Assembly (NCBI GenBank): GCA_017395275.1
Contig: JAFPVN010000292.1
Span: 1 to 8,433 of the forward strand
DNA length: 8,433 bases
Source of the DNA: Candidatus Methanomethylophilaceae archaeon
GTDB lineage: Archaea > Thermoplasmatota > Thermoplasmata > Methanomassiliicoccales > Methanomethylophilaceae
Reading direction: 5' to 3'
The notes beneath the pieces were generated by a model, which did no database searches, had not been told where the DNA came from, and worked only from the letters and a program-made list of their open reading frames with translations. Shown here one piece after another: positions 1 to 4,936 of the stretch. How positions within the stretch are numbered: the stretch's first letter is position 1; each line of letters begins with the position of its first letter. A program made the translations under genes and the position numbers.

Positions 1-98
1 ATGCTGGTTTTTTGTTATGGCTGTTAAGATGCTTAGTAGCTCTTCACATTTGTCGTTCAGATTATTAAACAAATCGTCTGGAAGGTAATCTGTAGCAA
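1..98 (-). other. AT-rich non-rRNA segment interrupting the 23S gene
   Basis: Read on the minus strand, 23S sequence runs through the conserved block CGACTGTTTAGTAAAAACAT and then stops matching. The expected continuation (AGGTCTC-like in methanogens, then the next helix) is absent. The 98 bases here are much more AT-rich than the rest of the window. As RNA they can form an extended hairpin over 46-102 and a second over 26-44. One minus-strand frame is open from 129 to the window edge (43 codons, no ATG or GTG), which is not statistically remarkable at this length. I see no homing-endonuclease motif. It could be the start of an intron or intervening sequence, or a misassembled contig end. That the sequence diverges is clear; what it is remains unknown. 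Confidence 0.6.
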
Positions 99-1940
99 AT
101 GTTTTTACTAAACAGTCGGTGTTCTCTTGTCACTGCGACCAGCTACTCACGCAGCTGGCACCCCTTATCCCGAAGTTACAGGGCTAATTTGCCGAGTTCC
201 CTCGCCTTGATTATGCTAACACGCCTTAGGCTACTCACCTAGGGACACCTGTGTCGGTTCTTGGTACGATTGACGCGTTTGGCTCCGTATCCCTTTTCAC
301 GGAGACCGGGAATCAGCGGAAGCGGGCGTTCGCCCGCCCGGTCGTACATTCCAGCCCTTCTCACCATGACGGTTCTTCAGGCTGTTCGGTACTTCGATAC
401 AATGGCTGTTGTACTCCGGCTATCCCGATCTGTCCGGATACGGACAGAGAACGTGCCAGTACAGGAATATTAACCTGTTTCCCATTCGATGATCTCGATT
501 AAGGATCACCTTAGGATCGACTAACCCTTGGCTGACAAACATTGCCAAGGAACCCTTGCCCCTGCGGCGGTACGGATTCTCACCGTACTATGCTGCTACT
601 CTCACCAGGATCCTCGTCGGTACACGGTCCACAGGACCTCACGGCCCCGCTTCCGCCCATGCACCGCGCCCCCTTACCAAATGACATCGCTGTCTTCTAG
701 AGTATCGGTAGTCGGCTTAGCCCCGTCCATTTTCTGGGCCCACAATCTCGACCGGTGAGCTGTTACGCTATCTTTGAAGGATGGCTGCTTCTAAGCCAAC
801 CTCCCGGTTGTTTTGGACTGCCGACGCCATTTCGTATTACACTTAACCGACATTTAGGGACCTTAACTCTAGTCTGGGTTGTTTCCCTTATGGCCATCAA
901 GCTTACCCCGGATGGCCTCACTCCCGGCGTCTACGGCGAACACAAGTTCGGAGTTTGACAGGGCACCGAGGAATTTCTTCCCCTAAGTGCCCAATCAGTG
1001 CTCTACCTCATATTCCACCTCGACCGAAGTCTATCTGCGAATAGTTTCAGGGGGAACCAGCTATTTCCGGCCTAGATTGGCCTTTCACCCCTACACCCAA
1101 GTCATCAGGACGATTTGCACATCAGAATCTGTTCGGTCCTCCACCTCCCCTTCGAGAGGCTTCAACCTGCTCAGGCATAGATCGACCGGCTTCGGGTATC
1201 TGCACCATTGACTCCAGGCGAGCACACCTTGTCCCTCGATAAGATCTGCGGACAATCGGTTTCCCTTCGGCTTCCCAATTGAATGGTTAACCTCGCCAAT
1301 GACCAGAACTCCCTGGCCCGTTTTTCGAAACGGACAATAAAACACTGGTCCACCACAAAGTGGTTTCTTCCCTTTGATGCTTTATAAATCTTTGACCGCA
1401 TGGTTTCAGGTCTTTTGACCTCCCGTTAAGGGTACTTTTCAGTTTTCGTTCACACTACTACTGCACTATCGGACTAGAGACGTATTTAGGGTTGGAAGCG
1501 AATGCCTCCCGAATTCATGCGTGATATCCGACACACACTACTCCGGATACTCAAAAATCGCCATACGGATCTTCTTCTACGGGGCTATCACCCTCTGTAG
1601 CGGACCTTTCCAGGTCACTTCGAATATCTCCGCTCCAGGCGTAAACGAGTCCAAAACTCCACATCTCCCCTATGTTTCCATAGGGGATTCGGTTTGCCCT
1701 ATACCGCTTTCGATCGCCTTTACTAACGGCATCTCGGTTGATTTCTTTTCCTGCGGGTACTAAGATGCTTCAATCCCCCGCGTTCCCGATCATTACTGAT
1801 CATTCCGAAGAATAGGAAGTCCCATTAGGTAACCGTCGGATCATAGGCTTCGTGCACCTACCCGACGCATATCGCTGCTTGACACGACCTTCTTCAGCGC
1901 TCTAGCCGAACCATCCCCCATGCGGCGTAGCATCGCCGCT
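99..1940 (-). rRNA. 23S ribosomal RNA, 5' portion (partial or interrupted)
   Basis: This is the large-subunit rRNA on the minus strand, covering roughly E. coli positions 1 to 1787 (domains I-III and the start of IV). The mature 5' end is estimated near 1935-1945 from the GATGCTACGCCGCATGG block, the counterpart of the E. coli GACTAAGCGTACACGG start; it is followed by GCTGAAGAAGG. Other landmarks are GAGGAAAAGAAATCAACCGAGA-like sequence around 1735-1760, the L11/GTPase-centre block (GGTTGGCTTAGAAGCAGCC and GCGTAACAGCTCACCGG) at about 755-800, and GTAACTTCGGGATAAGGGG at about 160-180. About 1840 bases against about 1787 in E. coli suggests no large insertion in this part. The peptidyl-transferase centre and sarcin-ricin loop are not in the window. 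Open frames inside it are spurious. Confidence 0.95.
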
Positions 1941-2104
1941 GGCGTATGATCTAGCACACGTCCAGGTTGCGTATGTTCAGGCAATCATGGGGCGGAATCC
2001 GACTCATCCTCCTGTATTCGGAGCCCTATGCCTTCTTCCCCGGTGCAGGACCTCTGGCCGGGTGCATATTTCTTTGATATTACAAGTCCCGTGGGACTCG
2101 GTAA
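1941..2104 (-). other. 23S rRNA 5' leader (pre-rRNA)
   Basis: About 160 bases lie between the predicted transcription start and the mature 23S 5' end. Small hairpins are visible: AGTCCC/GGGACT at 2085-2098, and CCCGG/CCGGG pairing 2039-2043 with 2058-2062. In archaea the 23S leader normally pairs with the 3' trailer to form a bulge-helix-bulge processing stem. The trailer is outside the window, so that pairing cannot be tested. No tRNA-Ala and no 16S 3' end occur here, so this is not a 16S-23S spacer. Both ends are approximate. Confidence 0.55.
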
Positions 2105-2123
2105 CATTGGGTACTATCGATTT

Positions 2124-2139
2124 GGTATATAACGGTTTC
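2124..2139 (-). promoter_or_regulatory. BRE/TATA promoter of the 23S gene
   Basis: On the minus strand GAAACC (2134-2139, BRE-like) is followed directly by GTTATATACC (2124-2133, TATA box). Archaeal initiation about 25 bases downstream of the TATA centre would fall near 2103. This leaves a leader of about 160 bases before the mature 23S end. It is the best TATA/BRE match between citrate synthase and the 23S gene. It implies the 23S gene is transcribed on its own. Confidence 0.6.
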
Positions 2140-2150
2140 TAGTTTGTACG

Positions 2151-2174
2151 GCCTCGGAGAAGGTCTCCTCAGGC
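2151..2174 (-). other. Stem-loop upstream of the 23S promoter
   Basis: GCCT (2151-2154) pairs with AGGC (2171-2174), and GGAGA (2156-2160) pairs with TCTCC (2164-2168). These give a two-part stem with a small asymmetric internal loop and a 3-base loop. It sits between the citrate synthase terminator and the 23S TATA box. It may be a second termination element or a protein site; function unknown. Confidence 0.3.
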
Positions 2175-2181
2175 ACCGCCC

Positions 2182-2198
2182 ATTATGTAATATATAAT
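2182..2198 (-). promoter_or_regulatory. AT-rich near-palindrome, possible second 23S promoter
   Basis: The minus strand reads ATTATATATTACATAAT, with ATTAT/ATAAT arms. It is TATA-like and about 60 bases upstream of the main 23S TATA box. A start about 25 bases downstream would fall near 2165. The bases just upstream are pyrimidine-rich (CTTTCTTCTC), a poor BRE. It may instead be the end of the citrate synthase termination region. Tandem rRNA promoters are common in archaea, but this one is weakly supported. Confidence 0.25.
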
Positions 2199-2200
2199 AG

Positions 2201-2246
2201 AGAAGAAAGGAAGGACCGACGGCCCCGCGGCATGACGTCGCGGGGC
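2201..2246 (-). terminator. Terminator of citrate synthase (hairpin plus pyrimidine tract)
   Basis: On the minus strand, 49 bases after the stop codon, GCCCCGCG (2239-2246) and CGCGGGGC (2222-2229) form a perfect 8-bp stem with a 9-base loop. A T-rich tract, TCCTTCCTTTCTTCTC, follows at about 2201-2216. Archaeal termination depends mainly on T-rich tracts, and hairpins may help. The position before the 23S promoter fits transcript separation. Confidence 0.5.
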
Positions 2247-2282
2247 AACGGATAAGTATCCCGCAGCCCGATAATTCGCCTG

Positions 2283-2294
2283 CGCTCCGGAGCG
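2283..2294. repeat. 12-bp perfect palindrome after the citrate synthase stop
   Basis: CGCTCCGGAGCG is fully self-complementary and begins one base beyond the TGA stop of citrate synthase. Without a loop it would be a DNA palindrome or a short 3'UTR hairpin. A comparable 10-bp palindrome lies downstream of pelA (3719-3728). Role unknown. Confidence 0.4.
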
Positions 2295-2295
2295 T

Positions 2296-3648
2296 TCACT
2301 CGCGCTTCTCGATCGGCAGGTACTGCCTCTCGGACATGACGCTCTGGTATGCGGGACGGATGATCTTTCCGGAGTTGACCAGTTCCTCTATGCGGTGCGC
2401 GCTCCATCCGACCACCCTCGCCATGGCGAACAGGGGGGTGTAGAGCTCCTCGGGTATCCCGAGCATGTTGTACACGAAACCGCTGTAGAAGTCGATGTTG
2501 GCGCTGACGCCGGTAAAGGCGTGCTTCCTCTCGCAGATCAGTGCGGGGGCCATCTCCTCGATCCTCCTGTAGAGGTCGTAGTCCTTCATGCGTCCCTTCT
2601 CCTTGGCGAGGAGTTCCGCGTATCCCTGGAAGATCTTCGCCCTGGGATCGGATATGGAATAGACGGCGTGTCCCATACCGTAGATGAGACCGGCGTTGTC
2701 GAAGGCCTGCTTGTCGAGGATCTTGATCAGATACGACCTGAGCTCCTCGTCGTCATCCAGGTTCTTGACGTTCTGCTTGATGTCCTTGATCATCTGGACG
2801 ACCTTGATGTTCGCCCCGCCGTGCTTCGGGCCCTTGAGGGACGACAATGCTGCGGCGATGACCGAGTACGTATCGGAACCGGTGGACGTGACCACCCTCG
2901 TGGTGAAGGTGGAGTTGTTGCCTCCGCCGTGCTCCATGTGGAGTATCAATGCGATATCGAGGACCTTGGCCTCCAGCTCGGTGAACTGGCCGTCCGGCCT
3001 GAGGAGCCTGAGGATGTTCTCGGACACGGACAGGTTGCTGTCCGGCCTGTGGATGATGAGACTGTTGTTGCAGTCGTAGTAGCTGTACGCATGGTAACCG
3101 TACACCGCCAGCATGGGGAACACGCTGATGAGCTCGATGCATTGCCTGAGGACGTTGCTGATGGAGCAGTCGGACATGTTGGAATCGTACGCCGCGAGCG
3201 TGAGGACGCTCTTGGTCATGGAGTTCATGATGTCCCTGCTGTGCGCCTTGAGGATGACGTCCCTGATGAATGTTATCGGAAGGGTGCGCTTGAGCGAGAG
3301 CTCCTCCCTGAAGTTCTGGAGCTCCTTCTCGGTGGGGAGGTTCCCGAAGAGCAGCAGGTATGCCGCCTCCTCGAACCCGAACCTGTTCTGCTTCAGCCCG
3401 TCCACCAGTTTGTAGACGTCGTACCCGCGGTACCACAGGCATCCCTCGCAGGGGGTCCTGACGCCGTCGATGTTGACGAAACCGTCGACCCTGGAGATAT
3501 TGGTGAGACCGGTGAGGACGCCCTTTCCGTTGCTGTCGCGGAGCCCCTTCTTCACATCGTACTTGGTGTAGAGCTCGGTAGGGATCAGATCGTTCTTCTC
3601 GCAGATCTTGCTGTGCTCTTCTATGAATTGGTTGAAATCCTCTGTCAT
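2296..3648 (-). CDS. gltA: Citrate synthase (citrate/2-methylcitrate synthase type)
   Basis: The 450-residue cytoplasmic enzyme should condense oxaloacetate with acetyl-CoA to give citrate. In an anaerobic archaeon that would start the oxidative branch to 2-oxoglutarate and glutamate. The si-citrate synthase catalytic triad is present: His240 in HMEHGGGN, His276 in KGPKHGGAN and Asp334 in SISDPRAK. The C-terminal GWSAHRIEE (414-422) and IRPAY (430-434) are also intact. The N-terminal YDVKKGLRDSNGKGVLTGLTNIS block (from residue 30), the CEGCLWYRG motif and the length above 430 resemble, from memory, the long form common in anaerobic Clostridia. This suggests bacterial ancestry. Citrate versus 2-methylcitrate activity cannot be settled from motifs. 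The start at 3648 has an AGGAG 11 bases upstream. Codon use matches the neighbours, so any transfer is old. It has its own promoter and terminator signals and no operon partner. Confidence 0.93.
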   Translation of the reverse strand: MTEDFNQFIEEHSKICEKNDLIPTELYTKYDVKKGLRDSNGKGVLTGLTNISRVDGFVNIDGVRTPCEGCLWYRGYDVYKLVDGLKQNRFGFEEAAYLLLFGNLPTEKELQNFREELSLKRTLPITFIRDVILKAHSRDIMNSMTKSVLTLAAYDSNMSDCSISNVLRQCIELISVFPMLAVYGYHAYSYYDCNNSLIIHRPDSNLSVSENILRLLRPDGQFTELEAKVLDIALILHMEHGGGNNSTFTTRVVTSTGSDTYSVIAAALSSLKGPKHGGANIKVVQMIKDIKQNVKNLDDDEELRSYLIKILDKQAFDNAGLIYGMGHAVYSISDPRAKIFQGYAELLAKEKGRMKDYDLYRRIEEMAPALICERKHAFTGVSANIDFYSGFVYNMLGIPEELYTPLFAMARVVGWSAHRIEELVNSGKIIRPAYQSVMSERQYLPIEKRE

Positions 3649-3659
3649 CGGCGTTCACT

Positions 3660-3664
3660 CTCCT
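3660..3664 (-). promoter_or_regulatory. Ribosome binding site of citrate synthase
   Basis: AGGAG on the minus strand lies 11 bases before the ATG at 3648. It supports that start and a leadered transcript, unlike the probably leaderless carA. Confidence 0.5.
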
Positions 3665-3702
3665 GCGTACCTGGGATGCGCGCAGGTGTAGGGATGGACT
3701 GA

Positions 3703-3714
3703 TTATTAAAAAAA
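3703..3714 (-). promoter_or_regulatory. Possible TATA box of citrate synthase
   Basis: The minus strand reads TTTTTTTAATAAT about 55-65 bases before the ATG. Initiation about 25 bases downstream, near 3682, would give a short leader that includes the AGGAG. The element shares its T-run with the pelA terminator region, so the two assignments overlap and this one is weak. Confidence 0.35.
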
Positions 3715-3739
3715 CTATGTCCGCGGACTCGGAAAAAAA
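3708..3739 (-). terminator. T-tract terminator of pelA
   Basis: Two runs of seven T on the minus strand (3733-3739 and 3708-3714) begin 2 bases after the pelA stop codon. Oligo-T tracts directly downstream of a stop are the usual archaeal termination signal. The second run may also serve as part of the citrate synthase promoter. Confidence 0.55.
3719..3728. repeat. 10-bp perfect palindrome between the two T-tracts
   Basis: GTCCGCGGAC is self-complementary and lies between the two T7 runs after pelA, just upstream of the possible citrate synthase TATA box. It could aid termination or bind a dimeric regulator. No functional evidence is visible. Confidence 0.35.
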
Positions 3740-3741
3740 GG

Positions 3742-4767
3742 TCACGCCAATCTGTATCTCAGGATGGCGCCCATGCCGCCCAATGCCTCGAGCTGACGGC
3801 CGCCGTCGTGCTGCGCCGATACCACTATTACATTGCCCTTCTGCTGCTCCACGGCACGGACCACCGGATCCAGATCCGTCTCCCTGAGCTTCGAGTCCAG
3901 CACCAGCAGGGTCTCCACCGCTCCCGCCGCGGCGGCATCGGCCACCTCCTGCGTACCGTATGTGGCGAGACCGTCCTTCCCGATGCCCTCCATCAGCTTC
4001 TCGACGGCCTCCATCTCGATGCCGACCCTCGACTCCCTCAGCAGGTTCGCCCCGAGGCCCTTCTTCATGAGCTCGTTGACTCCCTGCATGCCACACTGCC
4101 CGGTGTGGTAGACGAAGACGCTCTGGAACATGTTGGTGCCCTTCACGGAATCGGAGAACTGCTCCTTCTCGAACCCCGGGCCCAGTATGACCAGCGGCAT
4201 GTTGGGTTCGCAGATCAGCTTCAGCTTGGCGATGATCTCCCCGTGGTAGTCCCCTCCTTTGGAGTCGTCCTGGTACTGCTTCCCGGTGCGGCCCGAGCGT
4301 ATGGTGGCCACCTCCTTCAGCCCGAACTGCCTCAGCACGGCTATGGTGGCCTCGTCCTGGTCCATCGACACGAACACCATGCGCGGCTTGTTCGTATCGG
4401 CGGCCGCCCTCTTGAGCCTCTCCAGCTGGGTCTCCTTCCAATGGTTCTTCTCCACGATCGGGGAGTCCCCCACCTCCAGCATCAGGGTGTGGTGCTGGCC
4501 GATGTCCTGCGGGCCCGTCTCTATGGTCCCCAGGACCTTCAGCCTGAGGTCGTCCTCGGAGAACTCTATCTTCTCCACCCTTATCCCGAGGGTCATCCTC
4601 TTCTTCTCGGCCCTCTCCGCGCGGATCTTGTCCGTGACGGAGCTGTCGCGCCTCATGGTGGATGCGGTGACGAGATCGCCAAGTTCCAGGATGTTGTATA
4701 TGTGCCAGATATCGTCGTCCGTCTCTATCTGGATCCTGATCCCGCGGTCCGTCTGGGAGTACTTCAT
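3742..4767 (-). CDS. pelA: Archaeal Pelota (aPelota), ribosome-rescue and mRNA surveillance factor
   Basis: This 341-residue eRF1 paralogue is known in the family to enter the A site of stalled ribosomes with aEF1A-GTP and, with ABCE1, split them (no-go and non-stop rescue). Three domains fit: an Sm-like N-terminal domain (about 1-125, with DDIWHIYNILELGD at 18-31), a central eRF1-domain-2-like part (about 128-255, with LGPGFEKEQF at 195-204), and an L7Ae-like C-terminal domain (about 260-341, ending in GGRQLEALGGMGAILRYRL). The GGQ peptide-release motif of eRF1 is absent, as expected for Pelota. The frame extends 17 codons upstream to 4818, but family members start at MK(Y/I). I therefore chose 4767, which also sits about 27 bases from a TATA-like element. 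Two T7 tracts follow the stop. No operon partner is seen. Confidence 0.93.
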   Translation of the reverse strand: MKYSQTDRGIRIQIETDDDIWHIYNILELGDLVTASTMRRDSSVTDKIRAERAEKKRMTLGIRVEKIEFSEDDLRLKVLGTIETGPQDIGQHHTLMLEVGDSPIVEKNHWKETQLERLKRAAADTNKPRMVFVSMDQDEATIAVLRQFGLKEVATIRSGRTGKQYQDDSKGGDYHGEIIAKLKLICEPNMPLVILGPGFEKEQFSDSVKGTNMFQSVFVYHTGQCGMQGVNELMKKGLGANLLRESRVGIEMEAVEKLMEGIGKDGLATYGTQEVADAAAAGAVETLLVLDSKLRETDLDPVVRAVEQQKGNVIVVSAQHDGGRQLEALGGMGAILRYRLA

Positions 4768-4790
4768 CGCCCGCTTAATCTCCCCGTCCC

Positions 4791-4798
4791 TATAATTA
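4791..4798 (-). promoter_or_regulatory. Possible TATA box of pelA
   Basis: The minus strand reads TAATTATA, preceded by CGCAAG as a weak BRE. Its centre is about 27 bases from the chosen ATG, which would make the mRNA nearly leaderless. A GGAG at 4780-4783, 12 bases before the ATG, would then lie upstream of the transcript start, so one of the two signals is probably not used. Confidence 0.4.
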
Positions 4799-4800
4799 CT

Positions 4801-4817
4801 TGCGCACGGCATGCGCA
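4801..4817. repeat. TGCGCA inverted repeat in the pelA-carA divergent region
   Basis: TGCGCA (4801-4806) and TGCGCA (4812-4817) flank CGGCA. They can form a 6-bp stem with a 5-base loop, or serve as a dimer site. The repeat lies directly upstream of the pelA TATA-like element. It is a candidate operator only. Confidence 0.3.
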
Positions 4818-4861
4818 CGCCCGGAACCCGGAAATAACCTTCCCGATGTTATGTCCATCAT

Positions 4862-4888
4862 CCGACAGTCGCGTATTTTCAGTGTCGG
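4862..4888. promoter_or_regulatory. CCGACA/TGTCGG inverted repeat upstream of the carA promoter
   Basis: CCGACA (4862-4867) and TGTCGG (4883-4888) are a perfect 6-bp inverted repeat with a 15-base spacer. The repeat ends 12 bases before the carA BRE/TATA. The left arm also sits in a smaller palindrome, CGACAGTCG (4863-4871). The position would suit an operator controlling carAB. No known regulator motif is recognised. Confidence 0.3.
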
Positions 4889-4900
4889 TACGCTGAGGTA

Positions 4901-4911
4901 GAAATTAAATA
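4901..4911 (+). promoter_or_regulatory. BRE/TATA promoter of carAB
   Basis: GAA(A) at 4901-4904 followed by ATTAAATA (4904-4911) is a good archaeal BRE/TATA pair. A start about 26 bases downstream of the TATA centre falls near 4933-4935. That is after the first in-frame ATG (4922) and just before the second (4937). It therefore argues for the 4937 start and a leaderless transcript. Confidence 0.55.
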
Positions 4912-4936
4912 CAATATTGAAATGGATGAACTTTCA

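Noticed and set aside
46..118. Group I intron 5' splice site and P1 helix at the 23S break
   Set aside because: The helix across the junction is all Watson-Crick, without the conserved U-G pair at the exon end, and no core elements are visible in the 98 bases.
251..1763. Several open frames of 65-84 codons on both strands
   Set aside because: They lie inside the 23S rRNA gene, have no ribosome binding sites, and are explained by rRNA sequence.
1945..2180. tRNA-Ala or 16S 3' end upstream of the 23S gene
   Set aside because: No cloverleaf, TTCGAATC-like loop or anti-Shine-Dalgarno CCTCC context could be found there.
2395..3702. Plus-strand frame of 435 codons
   Set aside because: Antisense to citrate synthase, with a Val/Leu/Asp/Glu-rich composition that is the mirror of a GC-rich gene. 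The minus strand carries a complete catalytic triad.
2753..4441. Minus-strand frame of 562 codons spanning two genes
   Set aside because: Out of frame with citrate synthase and pelA, crosses the T-tract terminator, and has an Arg/Gly/His-rich translation typical of a frameshifted shadow.
4768..4818. Upstream 17-codon extension of pelA
   Set aside because: It would include the TATA-like element and the TGCGCA repeat as coding sequence, and homologues begin at the MKY position.
3808..4896. Plus-strand frame of 362 codons antisense to pelA
   Set aside because: Shadow of pelA in a GC-rich genome. No family resemblance.
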